A program made the position numbers and the translations under genes. A stretch of DNA of 64,000 nt from Lachnospira pectinoschiza (GTDB lineage Bacteria > Bacillota > Clostridia > Lachnospirales > Lachnospiraceae). How positions within the stretch are numbered: position 1 is the first letter of the stretch; each line of letters opens with the position of its first letter. A model generated the notes under the pieces. The model was not told where the DNA came from. It was given only the letters and a program-made list of their open reading frames with translations, and searched no databases. Below are positions 42,161 through 50,660 of this stretch, piece after piece. The DNA lies in the NCBI RefSeq assembly GCF_020564355.1, contig NZ_JAJCRR010000001.1:372001-436000 (forward strand). The letters run 5' to 3'.

Positions 42161-44239
42161 ATGGATGTTAGCCAGTATTTAGAGATTTTTCTTGATGAAT
42201 CAAATGAACATTTACAGACACTGAGTGACCAGTTAATTATTCTGGAAAAAGAACCGGATAATAGTGATACGATTAATGAAATATTCCGTGCAGCCCATTC
42301 TTTAAAAGGTATGGCCGGCACAATGGGATATAAGAGAATGCAGAATCTGACACATGATATGGAAAATGTATTTTCCGAAGTCAGAAACGGCAATATGGAA
42401 GTGAATTCAAATCTTGTGGATGTATTATTCCAGTGTCTGGATGCACTGGAAACCTATGTGGACAACATCAGGGAAACACAGGACGAAGGAACAGATGATA
42501 ATGAACCGATTATCAAAGCCCTGAATGCGTTTATCGCATCAGAAGGTAAAGGAAATGCAGCACCGGCGGCAAAGAAGGAAGAAGCACCGGCAGCAACAGC
42601 CTCAGCTGCACCGGCAGATGATAAGGATATGCCGCTTGCAGATTTTGAAAAGAATGCAGTTAACGAAGCGTTAAAAAAGAATCTTCATGTATACAAGATT
42701 AAGGTCAGCGTAGATGAGAATTGTATTTTAAAGGCTGCCAGAGCGTTTCTTGTATTTAAAAATCTTGAAGGACATGGTGATATCATTAAATCAGAACCGT
42801 CTGTACAGGATATTGAAGATGAGAAGTTTGACTTTGATTTCAGCATTATTGTTGTAACAGAAGAAAAATATGATAATATCATTGCATTAATTAAGAATGT
42901 ATCTGAAATCAAGGATGCGGCAGGTCAGGAAATTACGCAGCCTTTCCCTGAGGAACAGACAGAAGAAGCAAAAGAGGAAAAGAAGGAAACATCAGCAGTA
43001 TCACAGACTGCAAAACCGGCAGCTGCAAAACCGGCTGCAAAGAAGCCTGCTTCTACAGGCAAGACATCCGGTTCAGTCAGCCATACAGTACGAGTAGATA
43101 TTGAAAAGCTTGATGTTTTAATGAACCTTGTCAGTGAATTAATTATTGCAAAGAACGGTCTTGTATCTGCAAGTCATGTTGAAGGTGATGAAGCAGCTGC
43201 ACTGAACCAGAGTTTCACAGAACAGATTGAATATCTTGAAAGAGTAACAACGAACCTTCATGAATCCGTTATGAAGGTGCGTATGATGCCAATTGAAAGT
43301 GTATTCAGCAGATTCCCACGAATGATTCGTGATCTGAACAAGAAGCTTGGCAAGAAGATGGAGTTATATATGTCAGGTGAAGATACAGAGCTTGACAGAA
43401 CGGTTATCGATGAAATCGGTGACCCGATTATGCACTTATTAAGAAATTCTGCTGACCACGGTCTTGAAAGCGCTGAAATCAGAAAAGAACGCGGTAAGAG
43501 CGAGGTGGGCTCTATTTTCCTTGATGCGTTCCAGGAAGGTAACAATGTTGTTATCGAAGTCCGTGATGACGGTAATGGTATTGATACAGAAAAGGTAAAA
43601 GCAAAGGCAGTTGAAAAAGGTACAATTACACAGGAACAGGCTGATGTCATGACAGATAAAGAAGCAATCGATTTATTATTCAGACCAAGCTTTTCAACTG
43701 CTGAAAAGGTAACAGATGTATCCGGCCGTGGTGTTGGACTTGACGTTGTAAAATCAAAGATTGAAGCCCTGGGTGGTGATGTTGAAGTTAAGACAAAGTA
43801 CGGTGAAGGAAGTACATTCAGTATCCGTCTTCCATTAACACTTGCCATTATTCAGGCATTGATGGTTAAGCTCGGAGATGAAAAGTATGCGATTTCACTT
43901 GGTTCTATTGAAACCATCGAAGATATTCCTGTAAGTGATATCAAGTATGTACATGCCAAAGAAGTGATTCATTTAAGAGGTAACGTTATTCCGTTAATCC
44001 GTTTAAGAGATTTACTGGATGTTCCGGGAGAACCGGAAGAATCAGAAAATATTACAGTCGTTGTCGTAAGAAAAGGCGATAAGCAGGCGGGACTTGTAGT
44101 AGACAGTCTGATTGGCCAGATGGAAATCGTTATTAAATCACTTGGTAAGTATATCCGTATCAATAAGATGATTAGTGGCGCAACAATCTTAGGAGATGGT
44201 TCTGTAGCCCTGATTATTGATGCAAATACGCTTGTATAG
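42161..44239 (+). CDS. cheA: Chemotaxis sensor kinase CheA
   Basis: This 692-residue kinase has an HPt domain with His46 (AAHSLKGMAGTMGY), a CheY/B-binding P2 domain (about 170-260), an Ala/Pro/Lys linker, dimerisation domain (SHTVRVDIEKLDVLMNLVSE), an ATPase domain (HLLRNSADHGLES; DDGNGID; SGRGVGLDVV) and a CheW-like end. It phosphorylates CheY and CheB. It starts one base after cheB. Confidence 0.97.
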   Translation: MDVSQYLEIFLDESNEHLQTLSDQLIILEKEPDNSDTINEIFRAAHSLKGMAGTMGYKRMQNLTHDMENVFSEVRNGNMEVNSNLVDVLFQCLDALETYVDNIRETQDEGTDDNEPIIKALNAFIASEGKGNAAPAAKKEEAPAATASAAPADDKDMPLADFEKNAVNEALKKNLHVYKIKVSVDENCILKAARAFLVFKNLEGHGDIIKSEPSVQDIEDEKFDFDFSIIVVTEEKYDNIIALIKNVSEIKDAAGQEITQPFPEEQTEEAKEEKKETSAVSQTAKPAAAKPAAKKPASTGKTSGSVSHTVRVDIEKLDVLMNLVSELIIAKNGLVSASHVEGDEAAALNQSFTEQIEYLERVTTNLHESVMKVRMMPIESVFSRFPRMIRDLNKKLGKKMELYMSGEDTELDRTVIDEIGDPIMHLLRNSADHGLESAEIRKERGKSEVGSIFLDAFQEGNNVVIEVRDDGNGIDTEKVKAKAVEKGTITQEQADVMTDKEAIDLLFRPSFSTAEKVTDVSGRGVGLDVVKSKIEALGGDVEVKTKYGEGSTFSIRLPLTLAIIQALMVKLGDEKYAISLGSIETIEDIPVSDIKYVHAKEVIHLRGNVIPLIRLRDLLDVPGEPEESENITVVVVRKGDKQAGLVVDSLIGQMEIVIKSLGKYIRINKMISGATILGDGSVALIIDANTLV

Positions 44240-44271
44240 GGGAAGATGCTACAGAAAGGATGGGTATAAAT

Positions 44272-44739
44272 ATGGAACAGGTAAAAGCAATTACAACAGA
44301 GCAGGAAACAGAAACTGCCGTTCAGTATATCGTGGTAAGAATTGGCAACGAACAGTATGGTATCAATATTAAATATATTGATAATATTGTCAGAAACCAA
44401 AAGATTACCCGCGTGCCAAAGACACAGACATATTATAAAGGTGTCATCAATCTGCGCGGTGAAATTATTCCGGTTATGAGCATCCGCTTAAAACTGGGAC
44501 TTGAAGACGATGAATTTACAGATAAGACCAGAATCATCATTGTAAAAATCGAAGGTGCTACCATTGGTGTTATTGTAGATCAGGTAAGAGAGGTTGTAAC
44601 ACTGGATGATGACAATACAGAAAAAATCACAAGAACCTCAAGAGATGATGCAGCATCAGGTTATATCAGCAGCATCGGAAAGAGCAAGGGTGAACTGATT
44701 TCTTTATTAGATATTGTCGGTCTGATCGTAGAGAACTAA
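44272..44739 (+). CDS. cheW: Chemotaxis coupling protein CheW
   Basis: This protein of about 155 residues has the CheW pattern: QYIVVRIGNEQYGINIKYID, then YYKGVINLRGEIIPVMSIRL and IGVIVDQVREVVTL. It couples receptors to CheA. ATG 44260 is also in frame, but the AAAGGATG site abuts it, so 44272 is preferred; that choice is not firm. Confidence 0.93.
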   Translation: MEQVKAITTEQETETAVQYIVVRIGNEQYGINIKYIDNIVRNQKITRVPKTQTYYKGVINLRGEIIPVMSIRLKLGLEDDEFTDKTRIIIVKIEGATIGVIVDQVREVVTLDDDNTEKITRTSRDDAASGYISSIGKSKGELISLLDIVGLIVEN

Positions 44740-44755
44740 AGAAAGCGGTGGGAAT

Positions 44756-45385
44756 ATGGCAAAAATAAGTCTTGACGGATTGGACGCCATGCAATATGAC
44801 GTTTTAAAGGAAATAGGAAATATTGGTGCAGGAAATGCAACAACAGCATTATCAAAGATGTTAAGCATCAAGATGGATATGTCTGTTCCGAATGTTGCAT
44901 TACTGCCTTTTCAGGATATTTCTTCCGTGATTGGATCAGAAGATCAGACAGTAGTTGGAATCTTACTGGGTATTGAGGGTGACATTGATGGGATGATGAT
45001 GTTCTTATTTGATATGAAATCAGCACACCATCTTGTAAATTCATTAATGATGAGAGATGTTACAACCGATGAAGATTTAGGCGCGGAAAGCTTTACGGAA
45101 ATAGAAATGTCAGCATTAAATGAAATTGGAAATATTGTTTCCGGTTCTTATTTAAATGCACTTTCCTCCCTGACAAATTTAAAGATGATATGTACAGTAC
45201 CGTCACTGACCGTAGATATGGTAGGCGCACTGCTGAGTGTGCCGGCAGCCGAGTTTGGTAAATATGGCGATAAGCTGCTTATGATTCAGTCAGAATTTGG
45301 CGAGATGGATTTTGTTACAGGATACTTCCTGTTAATCCCTGAACTTGATTCTTATGACAAAATTTTGGCATCACTTGGTATGTAA
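44756..45385 (+). CDS. cheC: CheY-P phosphatase CheC
   Basis: This 209-residue protein has two copies of the phosphatase motif: LKEIGNIGAGNATTALSKML (Glu19, Asn22) and LNEIGNIVSGSYLNALSSL. CheC dephosphorylates CheY-P and binds CheD. It is followed by a hairpin and then cheD, the usual order. Confidence 0.95.
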   Translation: MAKISLDGLDAMQYDVLKEIGNIGAGNATTALSKMLSIKMDMSVPNVALLPFQDISSVIGSEDQTVVGILLGIEGDIDGMMMFLFDMKSAHHLVNSLMMRDVTTDEDLGAESFTEIEMSALNEIGNIVSGSYLNALSSLTNLKMICTVPSLTVDMVGALLSVPAAEFGKYGDKLLMIQSEFGEMDFVTGYFLLIPELDSYDKILASLGM

Positions 45386-45401
45386 GACTTAAAATTTTTT
45401 T

Positions 45402-45433
45402 CAGCTTGCGGGAGAAATTTGTCCCGCAGGCTG
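45402..45433 (+). other. Hairpin between cheC and cheD
   Basis: CAGC-T-TGCGGGA (45402-45413) pairs with TCCCGCA-G-GCTG (45422-45433), a 12-bp stem with one wobble and an 8-nt loop. It covers the first in-frame TTG (45406) of the cheD frame, so it also argues for a later cheD start. Confidence 0.6.
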
Positions 45434-45480
45434 TGTTTCTTGAAACTGTAAAGATTAGAAAAAAGAATGGACAGTTGTAT

Positions 45481-45966
45481 ATGGGGAATATGATAAAAGT
45501 TGGCATGGCGGATCTGAAAGTCTGTAAATGTCCAGATGCGCTTACAACATTAGGTCTTGGTTCCTGTGTGGGCGTTGCATTATACGATCCGGTGACAAAG
45601 GTAAGTGGATTGCTGCATTGTATGCTTCCAGACAGTACACAGATTAGAAATAATTCAAATGTTGCAAAATTTGCAGATACAGGAATTGATGAATTAATTC
45701 GACAGATGGAAAACCTCGGGGCTTCAAAAAGCCGCCTGGTCGCAAAAATGGCGGGTGGTGCACAGATGTTTGCCATGGCATCGCAGAATGAATCACTGCG
45801 GGTAGGTGAACGGAATGCAGCAGCAGCCAGAGCTAAATTAAAAGAATATAGAATCCGTCTTCTCGCAGAAGACTGTGGTTTAAATTATGGACGAACTGTA
45901 GAGTTTTACTCAGAGACAGGGGATTATGTTATAAAGTCGGTAGGTAAGCCTCAAAAGACAATTTAA
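45481..45966 (+). CDS. cheD: Chemoreceptor glutamine deamidase CheD
   Basis: It has about 161 residues from ATG 45481; ATG 45490 is also possible, and neither has an ideal ribosome binding site. The catalytic Cys lies in TTLGLGSCVGVALYDP and the His in SGLLHCMLPDS; AKMAGGAQMFAM is also conserved. It deamidates receptors and stimulates CheC. The earlier TTG at 45406 is inside a hairpin and would add a non-family extension. Confidence 0.9.
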   Translation: MGNMIKVGMADLKVCKCPDALTTLGLGSCVGVALYDPVTKVSGLLHCMLPDSTQIRNNSNVAKFADTGIDELIRQMENLGASKSRLVAKMAGGAQMFAMASQNESLRVGERNAAAARAKLKEYRIRLLAEDCGLNYGRTVEFYSETGDYVIKSVGKPQKTI

Positions 45967-46005
45967 TAACAAACAGCAAAAAAGAAAAATAGATTGGGAG
46001 GGAAT

Positions 46006-46290
46006 ATGCGTAAGTTTAGAAATATTCCTGCGTTGGTTACATTGCTTGCAGGTTTTGTCAGTAGTGTGGTTATGATTATACAAAAGTATTCGCTGGTACA
46101 TTTTCTGTGGGTATTGGTCGCAGTTATGGCAGGGTTTTATATGGCAGGGCTTCTTTTGAGAGTAATATTAAATAAGGCATTTAAGGATTTAGAAACAGAA
46201 GAAGAAAAACCGTCAGAGGATGAAGGTACAGCAGGAGAAGGCGAAGGCACGCCGGAACAGACAGAAGAAGAACAGCAGGAAGAAAAGTAA
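46006..46290 (+). CDS. Small two-helix membrane protein of the fla/che operon
   Basis: From ATG 46006, with GGGAGGG upstream, it has 94 residues. Two hydrophobic helices (about 8-25 and 30-56) are followed by an acidic, Glu-rich cytosolic tail of about 30 residues (ETEEEKPSEDEGTAGEGEG). I do not recognise the family. It lies between cheD and fliA. Confidence 0.7.
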   Translation: MRKFRNIPALVTLLAGFVSSVVMIIQKYSLVHFLWVLVAVMAGFYMAGLLLRVILNKAFKDLETEEEKPSEDEGTAGEGEGTPEQTEEEQQEEK

Positions 46291-46335
46291 TTTTCCGAAG
46301 TAGTTTAATCAAATGATGGGCTGGGGGCGGCAGTA

Positions 46336-47097
46336 ATGGACGAAGTAGGTAGAAATAAACTGTGGCAGGAATATATGCAGACAGGAAAGAGTGAAATCCG
46401 GGAACAGCTTATTGCAGAATATGCGCAATTGGTCAAGCTTGTCGCCGGACGACTCAGTATGTATCTGGGCTATAATGTAGAATATGATGATTTGGTAGGC
46501 TATGGCATTTTTGGATTAATCGATGCCATAGATAAATTTGATTACAGCAAAAATGTAAAGTTTGAAAGTTATGCTAGTCTTAGAATCCGTGGCGCAATAC
46601 TGGACCAGATTCGTAAAATGGACTGGCTTCCGCGGTCAATCCGTCAGAAGCAGAAAAAAATAGATGCGGCGATGTCTAAAATTGAAACAGAAAAAGGGCA
46701 TGTGGCAACCGATGAGGAAATCGCCGAAGAATTAGAAATAACAGTAGACGAATTAAACAGCTGGCAGGGGCAGACCAAAGCCTCTAACCTGATTTCATTG
46801 GATGAATATACGGAAACGGGCAGTGAGGCAAAGATAGAGTCAGTAACAAATACGCACTTTGACCAGCCGGAAGAAGTGCTGGAAAAAGAAGAATTGAAAA
46901 TAAAATTAACAGAAGCAATCAATTCCTTAACAGAAAAAGAAAGAAATGTTATTACATTGTATTATTATGAGGAAATGACATTAAAAGAAATTAGTCTTGT
47001 ATTAAATGTTTCAGAATCAAGGGTTTCCCAGCTGCATACCAAAGCACTTGGCAGAATGCGTAAAACACTGGGTGAGTATCTGGACATTATATTATAA
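46336..47097 (+). CDS. fliA: Flagellar sigma factor FliA/SigD
   Basis: This 253-residue factor of the FliA/WhiG class has region 2 (YGIFGLIDAIDKFDYSKNVK), LRIRGAILDQIRKMDWLPRS, the region 3 helix and region 4 (EEMTLKEISLVLNVSESRVS). It directs transcription of late flagellar genes such as flagellin and chemoreceptors. Location at the operon end, as for Bacillus sigD, couples it to completion of operon transcription. No anti-sigma flgM is visible here. Confidence 0.95.
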   Translation: MDEVGRNKLWQEYMQTGKSEIREQLIAEYAQLVKLVAGRLSMYLGYNVEYDDLVGYGIFGLIDAIDKFDYSKNVKFESYASLRIRGAILDQIRKMDWLPRSIRQKQKKIDAAMSKIETEKGHVATDEEIAEELEITVDELNSWQGQTKASNLISLDEYTETGSEAKIESVTNTHFDQPEEVLEKEELKIKLTEAINSLTEKERNVITLYYYEEMTLKEISLVLNVSESRVSQLHTKALGRMRKTLGEYLDIIL

Positions 47098-47171
47098 AGG
47101 AACTGCATCAGCCCGGATTTATAATTTAGAAGTGTTGTGCAGGTGTAAATACATCAGATGGGAGAAAGCAT

Positions 47172-48779
47172 ATGGTAGAGTGTATTGGCGGGTATTTTCA
47201 ATTTTCAGTAAAAGCGGACGGGTTGTATTTTACAGTATATCCTCCGAAAAGCGGCGAACAGCCGGCAACAGTGGCAGATGCATTATATTATCTGGATAAA
47301 AAGAAAATTATGGATTGTGACACCGTAAAGATGAAAGAAGCTTTTTCAAAAGCGAAAGAAGCACCGTTTACGGTAAAGGTTTCAGATGCAGGAGCGTTGG
47401 AGAGCCGGGAGTTCGGCATATATACCATGAGTTCGGATTTAATGGAGATGGAAGCTGTATTTTATCCGCCGTTTGAAGGTGCGGGAATGCTGGATGAAGA
47501 TGAAATTATCAAAGATATCCAGCATCTGGGCGTGAAAAACGGAATTAAAACAGACGTTGTCAAAGATTTTCTGGCACACCGCCGTTACGGACACCGTTAT
47601 GTGATTGCGGTGGGAACGGCAGCGACAGAGGGCAGTGACGGTTATATTGAATATAAATTCAATACAGAATTAAAACCGACACCAAAGATGAACGATGATG
47701 GTACAGTTGATTTCCATACACTTGAAAATGTGAATCACATCAGAAAGGGTGAGGTTGTTGCCGTGCTTCATCCGGAAGACCGCGGTACACCGGGAGAAGA
47801 TCTGCTTGGAAGAAAGGTCATGCCGAAAAAGGTAAAACACGTGATTTTCCGCCATGGACGGGATCTGACGGTTTCGGAAGACGGATTACAGCTGATTAGC
47901 AGTGTCAGCGGTCATGTAACCCTGGAAAATGACAAAGTATTTGTATCCAATGTACTGGAAATCGTTGATGTAGATAATTCTACCGGTGATATTGATTACC
48001 AGGGGAATGTTAATATTAAAGGCAATGTCCTTGCGGGATTCAGTGTAAAAGCGACCGGCGATATTGCAGTAAGTGGTATCGTGGAAGGTGCAACAATTGT
48101 CGCAGGCGGCAATATCACCTTCAACCGTGGTGTGCAGGGGATGAACCGTGCAGTCATTAAAGCAGGCGGCAATATCGTTACGAAATTCCTTGAATCTGTA
48201 GAACAGGTAGAAGCAGGCGGCAGTATTGAAACAGATTCTATTTTACATAGTAAGGTCAATGCAAAAGGCAGCATTAAGGCGGCAGGCAAAAAAGGACTGA
48301 TTATCGGTGGGGAAGTCCGTTCCATGACACTGGTTGAAGCAAAAGTGATTGGCAATGAACTTGGTACGGCAACGGTTATCGGTGTCGGTGTTGACCCGGC
48401 AGCCAAAAGACGTCTGGACGAATTGCAAAAGAGTCTTCAGACAATGGGTGCAAATAAAATACAGTTGAATCAGATTATAACAGCATTGCGTAAAAAGCAG
48501 GATTTAGAAGGTGAACTTTCACAGGATAAAAAAGAAATGCTGCAAAAAACTATGAAAAATATGCTGATAATTGATAAGGAACTGGCAGAACAGAAGAAAG
48601 AATTTGAAGATTTACAGTCGGTTGTTTCAGAAGACAGCAATGCCAGAATTAAAGTATACGGAACAGCGTATGCAGGAACGAAGCTTGTATTTGGTGATCA
48701 GTTTATGTTTATCAAAGAAAAGTATGACCATTGTCAGTTTATCAAAGAGCGGGCAGACATTAAGAGCGCTTTATTATAA
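47172..48779 (+). CDS. FapA-type DUF342 protein
   Basis: This 535-residue protein has an N-terminal variable part (1-175) and a right-handed beta-helix region with repeated GNVNIKGNVLAGFSVKATGD, GGNITFNRGVQGMNR and GGSIETDSILHSKV units (about 270-420), then a coiled coil (about 420-490). DUF342/FapA proteins are cytosolic and are linked to polar flagella and signalling in other bacteria; the mechanism is unclear. Here it follows fliA and begins the operon tail. Confidence 0.88.
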   Translation: MVECIGGYFQFSVKADGLYFTVYPPKSGEQPATVADALYYLDKKKIMDCDTVKMKEAFSKAKEAPFTVKVSDAGALESREFGIYTMSSDLMEMEAVFYPPFEGAGMLDEDEIIKDIQHLGVKNGIKTDVVKDFLAHRRYGHRYVIAVGTAATEGSDGYIEYKFNTELKPTPKMNDDGTVDFHTLENVNHIRKGEVVAVLHPEDRGTPGEDLLGRKVMPKKVKHVIFRHGRDLTVSEDGLQLISSVSGHVTLENDKVFVSNVLEIVDVDNSTGDIDYQGNVNIKGNVLAGFSVKATGDIAVSGIVEGATIVAGGNITFNRGVQGMNRAVIKAGGNIVTKFLESVEQVEAGGSIETDSILHSKVNAKGSIKAAGKKGLIIGGEVRSMTLVEAKVIGNELGTATVIGVGVDPAAKRRLDELQKSLQTMGANKIQLNQIITALRKKQDLEGELSQDKKEMLQKTMKNMLIIDKELAEQKKEFEDLQSVVSEDSNARIKVYGTAYAGTKLVFGDQFMFIKEKYDHCQFIKERADIKSALL

Positions 48780-48799
48780 AAGCAGAATGGGAGCGGAAA

Positions 48800-49111
48800 A
48801 TGATTGTAAGGCCGGTAGATTTTGCAGTAGTACAGCAGATGAATGAAGTTTCACATATTAAACAGGAAGAAAACCAGAGGCCTGTTGTGGAACAGCAGAC
48901 GATAACGACACAGGTTCAAAAAGAAACAGATACAAAAGCAGAACAGGTTCAGCATAAAGAGAATGCCGATAACCACCAGAAAAAGTATGATGCCAAGGAT
49001 AAGAGCCAGAATGAATATCCGGATGGACACCATCAGGGTAAAAAGGGTTCTAAAGACGGAAAGTTCTTTATAAAGGGACAGGAAATCGTAGACATCGATA
49101 TCAAAATTTGA
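48800..49111 (+). CDS. Small polar protein of unknown function
   Basis: This 103-residue, highly charged protein is rich in Gln, Lys, Asp and His and appears mostly disordered (EENQRPVVEQQTITTQVQKE). It has short ordered ends (MIVRPVDFAVVQQMNE; FFIKGQEIVDIDIKI). No family is recognised. A good GGGAGCGG site precedes ATG 48800. It lies between FapA and a SwrB-like gene. Confidence 0.6.
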   Translation: MIVRPVDFAVVQQMNEVSHIKQEENQRPVVEQQTITTQVQKETDTKAEQVQHKENADNHQKKYDAKDKSQNEYPDGHHQGKKGSKDGKFFIKGQEIVDIDIKI

Positions 49112-49134
49112 AAAGACACGGAAAAGAGGAACAT

Positions 49135-49926
49135 ATGGTAATACTGGAAGTCATTTTGGCTGTCTGCGGAATTTTGTGTATTGCTGCAAGCTTTCTGCTT
49201 ACAGAAGATGAACAAAAAACTTCAGAGCAGGCAAAACAACCGGAAAAGACAGTGTTGTCCGACGGACAGAAAGAGGAAATCCGCCGTCAGGTCAATGAAC
49301 TGGTGACAGAAGAACTCAATGCAATTAATGAACGCACGGAAGCATCTCTTGATAAAATTTCCAATACAAAAATTTTGGAAATGAACGATTATGCAGATAC
49401 GGTGATGGGTGAGATTAATAAAAGCCACAATGAGGCCGTATTTTTATATGATATGCTCAATGAAAAGGCAAAGGAAGTAAAGAATACAGTTAAAGACGTC
49501 AACATTGCAAAGCATGAAGTAAAAAAAATGCAGAACGATATAGCAGCTGAACCGGTATCGTCAGTGCAACAGGCAGCGCCGTCACAGCAGGAACAGACGG
49601 ACAACGCGGCATATACCGCTACCGTGCGGGATGTTGCAAAAGAACGGTTGTCTGAACTGGTGAAGCAGAGCAACGAAAAGGCAAGAATTTCAGAAGAACA
49701 GGGCAAATCCAAAAATCAGGCAGGAAAGTTAAAGTCGATTGTCAGTGGTGAGCCGGAAATTGATGAAATACCGGAAAATCCACAGGACGGCAGTCCGGAA
49801 AGCATTGTATACCTTTACAGAAAGGGAATGACGGTGCGGGATATTGCAAAACAGCTTGGTATCGGCGTTGGCGAGGTCAGTCTGATTATCGGGCTGCATG
49901 AGAAAGAAAAGCAGAGTGCAGAATGA
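49135..49926 (+). CDS. SwrB-like membrane protein with C-terminal HTH (DUF6115-like)
   Basis: From ATG 49135, with AGAGGAAC upstream, it has 263 residues. It has an N-terminal membrane segment (about 2-22), a long coiled-coil/disordered region and a C-terminal helix-turn-helix (SIVYLYRKGMTVRDIAKQLG, then GVGEVSLIIGLHEK). Topology and position after fliA match Bacillus SwrB (ylxL), which promotes flagellar basal body completion. Homology to SwrB is inferred from position and layout; the DUF6115 label is from memory of the family pattern. Confidence 0.7.
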   Translation: MVILEVILAVCGILCIAASFLLTEDEQKTSEQAKQPEKTVLSDGQKEEIRRQVNELVTEELNAINERTEASLDKISNTKILEMNDYADTVMGEINKSHNEAVFLYDMLNEKAKEVKNTVKDVNIAKHEVKKMQNDIAAEPVSSVQQAAPSQQEQTDNAAYTATVRDVAKERLSELVKQSNEKARISEEQGKSKNQAGKLKSIVSGEPEIDEIPENPQDGSPESIVYLYRKGMTVRDIAKQLGIGVGEVSLIIGLHEKEKQSAE

Positions 49927-49934
49927 GGATGGCA

Positions 49935-50486
49935 ATGAAATTAAAATATTATTTAAGAGGAGCCGGTATTGGAATAGTGGCAACAACACTTGTTTTTTCT
50001 ATTGCCAATGCAGTTTCATCAGCAAATAAGAGGCTGGTAACAGGGACAGAGCAGACATCAACAGAAAGCTCAATACTTGCATATACCCAGAAAGATACAC
50101 AGGCAGAAACCATAAAACAGGAAGAAGAGACTACAAAAGAACAGACAACTGCTGTACAGGAAGAAACCACTACACAGGAAGAAACGACAATCGGTCAGGA
50201 AACAACGGCAGCCACAGAAGCATCAGAACCGGAAACACAAGGCCAGCCGCAGACCCGGGCAGCACTTTATCTGCCGGGAGATGAGGTGCAGATTGAAATC
50301 GGAAGCGGATATACGGCGACACAGGTGGCAGATATGTTTCTGTCAGCAGGGATTATCAGTGACAGAGATGGTTTTATCGGTTATATGGCAGCGTCCGGCA
50401 ACTCAACCAAAATGATTGCAGGAACGCATATTGTAAAGAAAAATGATTCTTTTGAAAATCTGGCGAATGTCATTACAAGCCGTTAG
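49935..50486 (+). CDS. MltG-N-terminal-like membrane protein
   Basis: This 183-residue protein has an N-terminal membrane segment (about 8-28), a Thr/Glu/Gln-rich low-complexity stretch (about 35-105) and a C-terminal domain (about 115-183). That domain (VQIEIGSGYTATQVADMFLS; then AGTHIVKKNDSFENLANVI) resembles the small N-terminal domain of MltG/YceG. The catalytic domain is missing. It parallels the 126-residue protein at 3148. AGGA supports ATG 49935; ATG 49923 overlaps the previous stop and is also possible. Confidence 0.65.
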   Translation: MKLKYYLRGAGIGIVATTLVFSIANAVSSANKRLVTGTEQTSTESSILAYTQKDTQAETIKQEEETTKEQTTAVQEETTTQEETTIGQETTAATEASEPETQGQPQTRAALYLPGDEVQIEIGSGYTATQVADMFLSAGIISDRDGFIGYMAASGNSTKMIAGTHIVKKNDSFENLANVITSR

Positions 50487-50519
50487 CAGAAGCATTAGCA
50501 AAAAAATGTAAAAAAACGC

Positions 50520-50548
50520 TTGCATTATTTTAAAAGAATTGTTATAAT
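50520..50548 (+). promoter_or_regulatory. Sigma-A promoter for rpsB
   Basis: TTGCAT (50520-50525) and TATAAT (50543-50548) are separated by 17 nt in the 174-nt gap after the last flagellar-tail gene. It starts the translation-factor cluster. Confidence 0.85.
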
Positions 50549-50568
50549 TCAATTCGTGTGAAAAAACA

Positions 50569-50632
50569 TATAGGTGGATTTTATAGCTGGTGCCGGTATA
50601 CGCGCCGGTGGTTATAAGAGCAGAAGCCTATA
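50569..50632 (+). promoter_or_regulatory. Foldable 5' leader of rpsB
   Basis: TATAGG (50569-50574) can pair with CCTATA (50627-50632), enclosing a second stem with TTATA (50581-50585) against TATAA (50613-50617) and CCGG (50593-50596) against CCGG (50605-50608). The layout fits an autoregulatory ribosomal-protein leader, but I cannot match it to a named RNA family. Confidence 0.45.
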
Positions 50633-50660
50633 AAAGAATCAAAACCATGGAGGTATTAAA

